A model generated the notes under the pieces. It saw only the letters and a list, made by a program, of their open reading frames with translations. It ran no database searches and had not been told where the DNA came from. Of a stretch of 40,581 nt of DNA, positions 29,817 to 37,098 are shown piece by piece; the first letter of the stretch is position 1, and each line of letters opens with the position of its first letter. This DNA is from CAYLJJ01 sp964384025. Its GTDB lineage: Bacteria; Myxococcota_A; Bradymonadia; UBA7976; UBA1532. The DNA lies in assembly GCA_964384025.1 (NCBI GenBank), contig CAYLJJ010000062.1, positions 1 to 40,581 of the forward strand, given 5' to 3'. The position numbers and the translations under genes were made by a program.

Positions 29817-30334
29817 CGCTCCTCTTTTGGTTCTTTGGCTTTTTCAGCAGCCTCCCTAATTCGATCAGCAGCTTCAGCGGCTTTTTCAGCAGCCTCTTCG
29901 GCAGCCTCAGCAGCTTCTTCGGCAGCTTCAGCGGCTTTTTCAGCGGCATCCTCAGCCGCTTCAGCAGCCTTCTCAGCAGCCTCTGTGGCAGCCTCTGTAG
30001 CTTTCTCGGCAGCCTCAGCGGCGGTCTCTGTAGCCTCCTCAGCAGCTTTTATCGCCTTCTCAGCGACCTCCTCAGCGGTCTTTGTCGCCTTTTCAGCGAC
30101 CTCCTCGGCAGCCTTCATCGCCTTCTCAGTCGCCTCTTGACCCGCCTTGAGCCCAGCCTTGGCGGCCCCAAGGCCCTCCTTGATCGCTTTTTGACCCTCC
30201 TCTAGGCCCTTTTTAGAAGCTTCAAGAGCCTGAGCACTGCTCTTCTGAGAAAGCTTAAGGGCCTCATCTAAGTTTGGAATCTGAGCGAGGGCCAGAGTGG
30301 GAAGAGAGAGCAGCAATAAAAGGAAGGGATGCAT
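29813..30334 (-). CDS. exported Ala/Glu/Lys-repeat coiled-coil protein
   Basis: This 173-residue protein has a clean signal peptide (MHPFLLLLLSLPTLALA, cleaved before Gln). The ATG at 30334 has AGGAG seven bases upstream; a longer reading to 30391 lacks a site. The mature protein is almost wholly built of Ala, Glu and Lys with Thr, in repeats such as AAEEVAEKA, AAEKATEAA and AAEEAAEAAEEAA from about residue 75 to 160. This gives long amphipathic helices like those in apolipoprotein, LEA-type or Lpp-like proteins. It could be a periplasmic coiled coil that bridges or stabilises the envelope, or an aggregation-protective protein. It heads the operon with the lipoprotein-like segment, lipA and the propeller lipoprotein. 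The DNA is a repetitive stretch of alternating agc/gcc triplets (29,830-30,150) that is prone to slippage. Confidence 0.72.
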   Translation of the reverse strand: MHPFLLLLLSLPTLALAQIPNLDEALKLSQKSSAQALEASKKGLEEGQKAIKEGLGAAKAGLKAGQEATEKAMKAAEEVAEKATKTAEEVAEKAIKAAEEATETAAEAAEKATEAATEAAEKAAEAAEDAAEKAAEAAEEAAEAAEEAAEKAAEAADRIREAAEKAKEPKEER

Positions 30335-30456
30335 CGCTTTACTCCTGTTTTTTCCTCTCTTTAGCAGAAGAGGGCCTTTAAGCGCTACCACTCTACAGAA
30401 CGATCCACGCTGACCCAGTTTGCACTCTGAACCTGGATGAACGATATTGCCTAGCC

Positions 30457-30479
30457 GCTCTCGCAGAGTCGTCGAGAGC
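30457..30479. promoter_or_regulatory. inverted repeat upstream of the transporter gene
   Basis: GCTCTCG and CGAGAGC form a perfect 7-bp dyad with a 9-base centre, 32 bp before the transporter ATG at 30511 and 123 bp upstream of the divergent repeat-protein start. It is placed like an operator for the transporter. There is no T tract, so it is not a terminator. No regulator gene is adjacent. Function is inferred from position. Confidence 0.3.
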
Positions 30480-30510
30480 CGATGTCCCCAAAGATTTTTG
30501 GAAACCGCCC

Positions 30511-33087
30511 ATGAGCATACTTCAGCGCTTTGAGCGCAGGACCCGCAACTTCCGCCTTACTCTGCTCCTCTCCCTGTTCGTTGCTTTCTTCGTGATGAGC
30601 AACTTGAGCCAGGGGCAACCAGGTTCTGAGCCTGAAAAAGGGCCAGAGACGGAGCCGATCAAAGAGCAACCTCAAGCCCCCCCAAGCTCTGAGCCAAAGG
30701 AGCAGCCCGCCTCGATCGAAGGGGATCAGCTTGGAGGAGAGCTAAAGACGCTTAAGAGAAACACAGAGGCCCTCTTGCTTGGCCTGGGTGGACATATCTC
30801 AGAGAGCACATCGGCTGAGGATACCGAACTGGAAGAAGCGCTTCTTGCCTTAAGCAACGCTCAGGGAAAAAATGCTCTGCATGAACGCTTAAAGGATCCA
30901 GAGAAGGCAGGGACCTATATCCATAAATTGAGGCGTCGTAGCTTCATCCCTCTGAAAAGTTTGCTTTTTGTTGGAAAGCCCAAAGTGTCCAAAGAGAGCT
31001 TAGAGAAGAAGGCTAAGGGCACAGAAGAGGAAGCCTCCCAGCTTATCAAAGAGGAGCTTATCGGTATCATCACCATCCAAGATGGTCGAAGTCGGGTGGT
31101 TAAGATCACAGGCGTAAAGGCAGACAATGAATGGAAAGTGCAGGATATCCGCAGACCAGACTCTACGGAACTGGGTGCGAATGGGATGGTTACACAAATC
31201 ATACAGGATGCAAAGGCAAGCAGATTTTCACTGATCTGGAACAACAGTAGCCCGCTCCTTAAAGAAGGCCGCTCTCTTGAACAGCTTACTGAGGATCTTA
31301 AATCACTCGAAATTTTGGATGCCAAGGGGTTTAAATGGAATGATTCCTCAGAGATCGAGGGTGGATATCGTATCAACGGCTCCGCTGAGCTAGAAGATGG
31401 GAGAAACATACCATTTTTTGCGGCCTTCCTGGAGACAGAGAAGGGGCTCGCTCTACTCAGCATCCAGGAAACGACTGGATTTATTGATCGGATCAAGTCT
31501 GGGCGTGCCGATACTCTTGATATTTCTCTCCTGATCGTTGCCATTGCTCTGATTCTTGGATTTATTTATATCCTTTTCTCTTATGGAAAAGGCTTAAAGG
31601 GATGCCCTAGAGAGCTCTACCTTCTGTTTTTTACAAAAGTCATGGAATATAGCGCATATGGGGCTGCGCAGCTTGCCTTTATGTTCTATCTTAGAGAAGA
31701 CATTGGCCTGAGTGATATTGTTGCAGGTTCGTATTATAGTGGGTGGTCTGTTGGACTCACGATGCTTACAATGGGTGTCGGTGCTATATGTGACGCGATC
31801 GGCATCAAACGCACCCTACTTGTTGGTTGTTTCAGCCTCCTCTTCTCACGCATAGTGATGCCCTTCAGCAATGAACTATGGGTCACGACCCTTTTTGGCT
31901 TTATTCCTTTGGCTTTCGGAATTGCCATCACAGGTCCAGTCCTTTCGGTGGGTATCAAGCGCTTTACAACGATCGAGGGTGCTGCTCTAGGCTTTGGTCT
32001 CTTCTATACCCTCATGAATGTAGGCTGGGCGGTGGGCGCTTGGTTATTTGACTTTGTGCGTGTCACCATGGGTGATCAAGGAGAGGTTTCCTTTTTGGGC
32101 GATACTCTCTCCACCTATCAGGTTCTCCTGGGAGTTGGATTCTTTATCACCCTCCCCAATCTCCTGGCGATCCTCTGGATGCGTCGTGGAGTTGAAATGA
32201 CCGAGGATGGAGTTAACATCCCCAATCTTGAGAAGAAGGTCTCTGATAAATCTGCGTTCCAGAGCTTGATCGATGGAACAAAGGATGGAATCAAATCAAC
32301 GATCAAGATATTCGGAGAAAATTTTGCTCAGAGGGCATTCTGGGTGTTTATCCTGCTTATTTCTGTGACGGTTTTTGCAAGGCTTACATTTTTCCATTTC
32401 CATATCACTTGGCCAAGCTATGGAATTAGGTATTTTGGTCAGGGTAGCCTTATCGGAAATATATTTGGAGTATTAAATCCGGTAATGATTGTCTTTCTTG
32501 TCCCTGTTATTGCCTATTTCACTCGGAAGATTCGTTCCTACTGGATGCTCTTAGTCGGTACAATCATCTCGGTCTCTTCTATCTTCTTTGTGGTTATCAC
32601 TCCCGATAACTTCAATTGGATGATCGATTCATGGTTTGGCTCTATCGTCTTTGAGCGTTGGCTGGAGGTCCCAGATGGTTTCCGAGATCCCTACTACCTC
32701 TCTATGGTCCTCTTTGTCTCCACGTTTACCTTTGGTGAGGCGATTTGGTCACCTCGCCTTATGCAGTTTACCGCTGAGATCGCCCCTCCGGGACGTGAGG
32801 GCTCCTATATCTCCTTGGCTTACCTCCCATATTTTGGCGCCAAGTTTGTCGCTGGACCCATGGCGGGCCTGCTCTTGGCCCACTACACGCCAGAGTTTGG
32901 TGTTGATGGCATCTATCACAATTACCCAGACCACCAGATGATCTGGTGGTGGGTTGGTGGAAGCGCGCTCCTCACCCCCATCGGTTTGGTTGCCCTCAGG
33001 CGCCTCTATAAGGCCGCTGAAGATCGGGCAGAGCAGGCCGCAAAGGAGAAGACAAAGGAGCTGAGTTCCGCTGAGGCTGAAGCTTAA
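30511..33087 (+). CDS. MFS transporter (POT-like) with large extracytoplasmic N-terminal domain
   Basis: This protein of 858 residues is about twice the length of a normal major facilitator. A first hydrophobic helix (about 17-34) is followed by a Pro/Glu-rich linker and a soluble region to about 335 that has a strand-rich part (LIGIITIQDGRSRVVKITG, FFAAFLETEKGLALLSIQE). The membrane part starts about 338 and has around 12 helices. YGAAQLAFMFYLRE in its first helix, GAICDAIGIKRTLLVG in the loop after helix 2 (MFS A-motif region) and GFGLFYTLMNVGWAVG in a later helix are recognisable; the arrangement recalls the peptide/POT group. Substrate unknown. The C-terminal tail is charged and Ala-rich. 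The PP2C-like gene begins 4 bp after its stop, so the two are co-transcribed. The stretch 31.2-32.6 kb is less GC-rich than flanking genes. Confidence 0.8.
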   Translation: MSILQRFERRTRNFRLTLLLSLFVAFFVMSNLSQGQPGSEPEKGPETEPIKEQPQAPPSSEPKEQPASIEGDQLGGELKTLKRNTEALLLGLGGHISESTSAEDTELEEALLALSNAQGKNALHERLKDPEKAGTYIHKLRRRSFIPLKSLLFVGKPKVSKESLEKKAKGTEEEASQLIKEELIGIITIQDGRSRVVKITGVKADNEWKVQDIRRPDSTELGANGMVTQIIQDAKASRFSLIWNNSSPLLKEGRSLEQLTEDLKSLEILDAKGFKWNDSSEIEGGYRINGSAELEDGRNIPFFAAFLETEKGLALLSIQETTGFIDRIKSGRADTLDISLLIVAIALILGFIYILFSYGKGLKGCPRELYLLFFTKVMEYSAYGAAQLAFMFYLREDIGLSDIVAGSYYSGWSVGLTMLTMGVGAICDAIGIKRTLLVGCFSLLFSRIVMPFSNELWVTTLFGFIPLAFGIAITGPVLSVGIKRFTTIEGAALGFGLFYTLMNVGWAVGAWLFDFVRVTMGDQGEVSFLGDTLSTYQVLLGVGFFITLPNLLAILWMRRGVEMTEDGVNIPNLEKKVSDKSAFQSLIDGTKDGIKSTIKIFGENFAQRAFWVFILLISVTVFARLTFFHFHITWPSYGIRYFGQGSLIGNIFGVLNPVMIVFLVPVIAYFTRKIRSYWMLLVGTIISVSSIFFVVITPDNFNWMIDSWFGSIVFERWLEVPDGFRDPYYLSMVLFVSTFTFGEAIWSPRLMQFTAEIAPPGREGSYISLAYLPYFGAKFVAGPMAGLLLAHYTPEFGVDGIYHNYPDHQMIWWWVGGSALLTPIGLVALRRLYKAAEDRAEQAAKEKTKELSSAEAEA

Positions 33088-33091
33088 GGGT

Positions 33092-33826
33092 ATGGAGCGC
33101 CTCCTTCTGGGTCGAAGCTGTGAAGAGTATGGTCCTGGCGTCCTGGAGATCCTGGGAGAGAGCGCTCTAGCGCTGAGCGCTGGGGCGCGTCCCAGCGCCT
33201 CCTCTCGCTTTAAGCGAGCCCCCAACGAGGACGCTCTCTTCTACCGTGAAGAGAAGGGGCGCTGTCTCCTCGCGGTGGCAGACTCTCATTGGGGTTGTCA
33301 ATCCAGCCATCTCCTCTTGAGCACCTTAGCCACACAGCCTGAGATCCCTAAGAACCCAAAGCAGCTTAACGAGCTGTTGATGAGTCTCCCCGACGGAGAG
33401 GATACAGAGTCAGCCACGACCCTCTTGGTCGCTGTCTATGATCGCCATCAAGGTCAGGGTTTTGGTCTCTCCTTTGGAGACTCCAGCTTGGTGATCCTGC
33501 GCAATCACCTCCTGGCCCAGTGGCAGAACAGCTTTAATCCCCACTTTGTCTCCTCAGCGGGGAGCCTAGATCCCAGCTTGGCTCACAGCTTTGAGTTTCA
33601 GGCCCGCTCCGGACAACTCCTGCTCCTCTTCACTGACGGCATCAATGAGTGCTGCTATCGTCGGCCTGAGTGCTCTATCGGTCCTCTTCACCTGAGGCGC
33701 CTCTTTGGAGAGCTGGGAGCTCAGCCTGAGGCTTACGCTCGCGCCCTGATGAAGATGGCCCTGGAGGGAGTGGATGGAAATCCAGGCGGAGAGGACAACA
33801 TCGCTCTGATCGTCAGCCCCTGTTGA
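33092..33826 (+). CDS. PP2C-like protein phosphatase
   Basis: This 244-residue protein has the PP2C/SpoIIE metal-site signatures in order: RAPNEDALF (Glu/Asp), LAVADSHWG (Asp, with Ser-His replacing the usual GxG), SATTLLVAV, FGDSSLV, LLLFTDGINEC (Asp-Gly) and GGEDNIALIV at the end. The family removes phosphate from Ser or Thr with two Mn2+/Mg2+ ions. The loop residues differ slightly from the canonical DGMGG, so activity is likely but not certain. It lies 4 bp after the transporter gene. Together with the FHA domain of the hybrid kinase at 25-27 kb it points to Ser/Thr phosphorylation in this organism, although no eukaryotic-type kinase is in the window. It shares the rightward unit with the next genes. 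Confidence 0.78.
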   Translation: MERLLLGRSCEEYGPGVLEILGESALALSAGARPSASSRFKRAPNEDALFYREEKGRCLLAVADSHWGCQSSHLLLSTLATQPEIPKNPKQLNELLMSLPDGEDTESATTLLVAVYDRHQGQGFGLSFGDSSLVILRNHLLAQWQNSFNPHFVSSAGSLDPSLAHSFEFQARSGQLLLLFTDGINECCYRRPECSIGPLHLRRLFGELGAQPEAYARALMKMALEGVDGNPGGEDNIALIVSPC

Positions 33827-33844
33827 GGAGGAGCCCGCTCGATA

Positions 33845-34357
33845 TTGATCCTGAGTAACTACGGCCTGAGATATCTTCAAAATCTGCGTCGGCTGCGTTT
33901 GGAGAGTCCAGATCCATTGCTCAGGAGCCTCTTTAAGAACATGGGCTCTCCCTTCCAGGGCAAGCCTCGGCAGCTTAGCCTCTTAAAGCGAGGCTTAGTC
34001 AAACGAGTCTCTCCAGGGATGAGCGCAGAGAGCATCCAGCTTCATTATCAGCGCTGCCCTTTGGAGCATGTGAAGCGCATCGTCTTTGAATTGACACGAG
34101 CCTGTAACTTACGCTGCAAGCACTGTCGCAACGACGATGATCGTGGGGGAGCTGCGGTGAGTTTGCAGAGCCTCAAAGCTGTAGTCGATGCTGCGCGCCC
34201 TTTGGGGATCGATCGTTTTGACTTTATCGGCAGAGAGGTTACGCGCTTCGCTGAGAGCTTCATCCCTCTACTTGAGCATATCAGCGCAGGATCACCCGCT
34301 GCTCTGGCGGTGGTGAGCAACGGTTCAAGATCCAGGTGGCTTTATCACTGCGGTTAA
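33845..34357 (+). CDS. truncated radical SAM protein
   Basis: This 170-residue product starts at TTG 33845 with GAGGAGGAG about 11 bases upstream. Residues 1-75 form an N-terminal extension. ELTRACNLRCKHCRND carries the radical SAM cysteines in CxxxCxxC, and the start of a SAM barrel follows (VVDAARPLGIDRFDFIG, LAVVSNGS). The frame ends soon after the VSNG strand, so only the first two or three strands of the barrel remain instead of the six needed for activity. The family resembles peptide-modifying and heme-d1-like SAM enzymes (first strand FELTRACNLRCKHC). The GR in DFIGREVT replaces the usual GGEP/GGEx motif that holds the methionine amine. The product is probably inactive. It begins 18 bp after the PP2C stop. 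Confidence 0.6.
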   Translation: MILSNYGLRYLQNLRRLRLESPDPLLRSLFKNMGSPFQGKPRQLSLLKRGLVKRVSPGMSAESIQLHYQRCPLEHVKRIVFELTRACNLRCKHCRNDDDRGGAAVSLQSLKAVVDAARPLGIDRFDFIGREVTRFAESFIPLLEHISAGSPAALAVVSNGSRSRWLYHCG

Positions 34358-34594
34358 TCAGATCCAAGAGGGCCTCGTCTATAAGGTCCACGCAGAGGAT
34401 CGCATAAGTGATTATCTGCCGTTTTTGGATAGAAAGATCTTTGGGGGAACGTTCTTCCACCCCTGCACCCTGCGCAGCATCCTCAGCTTGCTGGCACGAG
34501 GCGCTCAACAGAGTGGTCCCCTCTTAGGAGAGAGCGTAAAACTGCGTCTCCTCAATGAAGAGGTCGCGAGAGAGACCGGTTTCTTGAGCCCTTA
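34317..34594 (+). pseudogene. coding remnant downstream of truncated radical SAM gene
   Basis: From 34317 to the TAG at 34594 a second frame (+1 relative to the truncated radical SAM gene) stays open and reads like protein: GGFITAVNQIQEGLVYKVH, then ISDYLPFLDRKIFGG, FFHPCTLRSILSLLARG and a polar end. It has no usable start codon of its own and no ribosome site. It is either the true C-terminus of the upstream gene after a deletion plus frameshift, or the tail of another gene joined by a deletion. Joined, the two pieces would total about 250 residues, still short of a full SAM enzyme, so a deletion of the central barrel is likely. A single sequencing error alone would not restore it. Confidence 0.5.
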
Positions 34595-34641
34595 GGCTGG
34601 AGCGACTCTCTTCTCAGGAGCGCTCTGGGGACATATGCTGA

Positions 34642-35319
34642 GTGATGCTCTTCGATATCCTGTTTACAGCTCTGCTCCTTAACGCGCCACAGCTTCAACT
34701 CTTAGAAGAGGATGGCCCTCTCCTTAACGAGACCAAAGCGGACAAGCTCTTTCAGGCAGAAGAGTTCTCCGCCGCTGCGCAGATCTATGAAGAGGCACTG
34801 AGAAGACGACCTCAAGAACCTCTCCTCCATTACAAGCGTGCGTTGAGCGCTCTGCTCCTGAATGATCCAAAAACAGCCAAGCGATACGCTCTAGAAGCCC
34901 TGCGCCTCGATCCGGGAAACAGCAAGGCTCTGGAGTTGGCCGCTCTCGCAGATCAACGCCATCCCCCCGGCCCTCCTCCTGGCTTGGCTGATGTACGGCA
35001 AGTTCTCAGGGAGGGTCGCGCTCAGACCGCAGTGCAGATGGCAGAGACTGCTCTCAGATCGGCCCAAGATAAGCAACTCAGGGCTCAACTCCTTCGCCTC
35101 CAAGGGCAGGCCCAGCTGAAGCTGGGAGAGGGTATTGAGGCCCAGAGGCTCTTTAAAGTGTCTCTAGGGCTGGGGCTCAAAGATTCAGGTATCTGGGTGG
35201 ATCTCTTTGACGCCGCTCGCTTGAGGCAGGACCCTGAGAGGGCTCGTTACTATCGCAAGTTAGCGCTGCGTACTCTCTCTCCAGGTGAAGCCCTGAGGGC
35301 TCGGCTCAAGCAGGATTAA
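34642..35319 (+). CDS. TPR-repeat protein
   Basis: This 225-residue protein begins with a short hydrophobic stretch (MMLFDILFTALLLNAPQLQLL), which may be a weak signal or anchor. TPR repeats follow: ADKLFQAEEFSAAAQIYEEALRR, LLHYKRALSALLLNDPKTA and KRYALEALRLDPGNSKALEL, then after a Pro-rich hinge (HPPGPPPG) two more at about 115-200. TPR superhelices scaffold protein complexes. GTG at 34642 and ATG at 34645 are both possible starts. The next gene starts 2 bp after the stop, so they are coupled. No partner is obvious apart from that helical protein. Confidence 0.72.
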   Translation: MMLFDILFTALLLNAPQLQLLEEDGPLLNETKADKLFQAEEFSAAAQIYEEALRRRPQEPLLHYKRALSALLLNDPKTAKRYALEALRLDPGNSKALELAALADQRHPPGPPPGLADVRQVLREGRAQTAVQMAETALRSAQDKQLRAQLLRLQGQAQLKLGEGIEAQRLFKVSLGLGLKDSGIWVDLFDAARLRQDPERARYYRKLALRTLSPGEALRARLKQD

Positions 35320-35321
35320 GC

Positions 35322-35849
35322 ATGCTCGATCACGAAAACTTTATCGAAGATTCCGAAGATGAGGCTGAAGAGGGAGGGCGCTCAAGCAAGCTGGTAGAGC
35401 TGCTGCGTCGTGCGGTTACTCAGGGAGCTGAAGCGCTCTCAGAGGAGAAACTGAAAGAGACGGTGGTGGCTGAGGTGCTGCGCAAGGCGATCATCAAAAA
35501 AAATGAGGTCGTGGACAGCACTGAGGACTCTTTACGCAAGCTGATCACAGAGCTGCCGCTGCCCAAGGAGGTGGTTGATCGCATCACTGGGCGTTTGGAC
35601 GACTATAAAGCTGAACTCTTTCGGATCCTCAAAGAGGAGCTACATGATTTCTTGAGCCACATTGAGTTGGGTTATGAGCTACAAAAGATGCTCACAAGCC
35701 TCTCTTTGGAGATTAAAACTGAGATCCGCTTTATCCCCAACGAGAAGCACGTGGTTAAACCCAATATCAAGTCTCATACACGGGTGCGTCGCTCGAAGGT
35801 GGAGAGCTCAGCACCTCAGCCTGAGCGATCTACTGAGACCCCAACCTAA
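35322..35849 (+). CDS. helical hypothetical protein, coupled to TPR gene
   Basis: This 175-residue, mostly helical protein has no signal peptide. The N-terminus is acidic (NFIEDSEDEAEEGG). Residues 25-70 carry amphipathic helices (KLVELLRRAVTQGAEALSEE). A region from 75 to 130 (VVDRITGRLDDYKAELFRIL and after) resembles a helical bundle like those in gas-vesicle or DUF-type helper proteins. The C-terminal tail is basic and then Ser/Pro-rich (VRRSKVESSAPQPERSTETP), probably disordered. The TPR gene ends 2 bp upstream, so they are translationally coupled and may form a complex. The gene converges on the lipoprotein gene 8 bp away. No family recognised. Confidence 0.65.
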   Translation: MLDHENFIEDSEDEAEEGGRSSKLVELLRRAVTQGAEALSEEKLKETVVAEVLRKAIIKKNEVVDSTEDSLRKLITELPLPKEVVDRITGRLDDYKAELFRILKEELHDFLSHIELGYELQKMLTSLSLEIKTEIRFIPNEKHVVKPNIKSHTRVRRSKVESSAPQPERSTETPT

Positions 35850-35857
35850 AAAACAGA

Positions 35858-37006
35858 TCATAAGAAGCAGCTCTCAGAGCGAGCCATCAGGAGTCGATAA
35901 CGAGCATCCACGCCCATGCCAACATAGATCATCAACCAAGCTCCATCCCAACGGAGCACAGCAGGATCACGAGTAGACCAAGCATCATCTCCTTCAGAAG
36001 AGAGAGGTAGAGAGATCCCTTGACGCTCCCACTCTAGGCCATCTGAGGAGTGCGCCAAGCCGATACGCCAGGGACCTGGATCGGTTTGAGAAGTGTCATA
36101 GCCGCCATACCACATCAACCAGCGTCCTTGATGCCAGTGAACCTCAGGCTGACCCACCGCGCGATTGCCAAAGCCGGGGGAGGGGCTCAGGACTGGGGCA
36201 GGCTGCGCCTCCCAGTTCAAGCTGTCCGCTGAGTAGGCGGTTCCAATGCGATAGCCCTGACCATCAAAGCCGGTAAACCACATACGTAGACCCTCTCCCT
36301 CAAAGCGAACCTCTGGATAGAGCAGAGAGAGGGAGGCGAAGTCGCCTACCTGGCCGGGCATCAACGCAGACTCCTGATCCAACTCAAACTGAAACCCATC
36401 AGCACTGTAAGCTTTCTGAATGCTCCCACTGCCCAGCCAGAGCTGAACCTCTCCTCCTGGCTGAGCTAGAGCGGCGGGGTAGCTGCCTAACTCCTCAACA
36501 CCCTCGATAGGCTGTGGTGTGCTCCAAGCCTGAGCACCCTCTGAATCACTGTAGAAAAGCTGCAGCTCCAAGCCCCGCTTGCGCATAAAGTAGAGCCGCA
36601 GCCCTCCTCCATATTGAATCAGGCTGGGAGCCAAATCACCATCCTGAGGAGCAGCGCCTTCAGGCTCCTGAAAGAGGCGTCCCCGCTTCTCCCAAACCCA
36701 ACCATCTGTGGGATAGCCTTCAGGGCTACGACCTGGCTCAAGTTGACAAGCTGGAACCTCTGAGCCTTGATCCTCTGAATCTGAGATGTCTGGAAGTAAG
36801 GCTTGATCAAGGGAAGCTGTGCTGTCCTGCTCTCTGCCCAAGTCGGAGAGGAGCAGCACCAAATCTGTTTGGGTTGTGCTATCTAAAAGCTCCCCATCCA
36901 TCGCTGGATCTGCTTGTTCTTCGCTACAAGCCAGAGAGAATAGCAGGAACAAAATTACCTGGGCTCTCATTTTTTGAGCTGAGCCCTGAACCTCTTTAGA
37001 AAGCAT
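35858..37006 (-). CDS. lipoprotein with five-bladed-propeller (glycosidase-like) domain
   Basis: This 382-residue protein starts at ATG 37006, which has AGAGGAG six bases upstream. The n-region is long (MLSKEVQGSAQKMRAQ), then ILFLLFSLAC with lipidated Cys27; starting at the second Met would give the same mature form but has no ribosome site. A linker of about 60 residues rich in Asp, Ser, Thr and Leu follows. The domain from about 95 has blade-like repeats with strand pairs and 'S.D...W' turns: LFYSDSEGAQAWSTP, KAYSADGFQFELD, GTAYSADSLNWEAQ, GLAHSSDGLEWERQ and RDPAVLRWDGAWLMIYVG. These resemble the GH43/GH32/68 fold, where such repeats are common. Catalytic acids cannot be assigned, so it may only bind carbohydrate. 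It follows metG by 92 bp with an inverted repeat between. Confidence 0.75.
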   Translation of the reverse strand: MLSKEVQGSAQKMRAQVILFLLFSLACSEEQADPAMDGELLDSTTQTDLVLLLSDLGREQDSTASLDQALLPDISDSEDQGSEVPACQLEPGRSPEGYPTDGWVWEKRGRLFQEPEGAAPQDGDLAPSLIQYGGGLRLYFMRKRGLELQLFYSDSEGAQAWSTPQPIEGVEELGSYPAALAQPGGEVQLWLGSGSIQKAYSADGFQFELDQESALMPGQVGDFASLSLLYPEVRFEGEGLRMWFTGFDGQGYRIGTAYSADSLNWEAQPAPVLSPSPGFGNRAVGQPEVHWHQGRWLMWYGGYDTSQTDPGPWRIGLAHSSDGLEWERQGISLPLSSEGDDAWSTRDPAVLRWDGAWLMIYVGMGVDARYRLLMARSESCFL

Positions 37007-37098
37007 CTGTTCTCCTCTGGAGATCCTGGGGTCACAGACCGGTGAGGTCTGAGTTGAGCAAGGTCTTGAGCTCTGAACTCCTTCTCAGTAAGCAGCGC

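Noticed and set aside
29688..30140. + strand open frame rich in Ala and Ser opposite the Ala/Glu/Lys-repeat gene.
   Set aside because: It is the complement of a repetitive coding region; the minus strand has a signal peptide and ribosome site, this frame has neither.
37035..37051. Dyad CAGACC-GGTGA-GGTCTG between metG and the lipoprotein gene.
   Set aside because: Perfect 6-bp arms but no U tract in either direction and no supporting context; could be chance.
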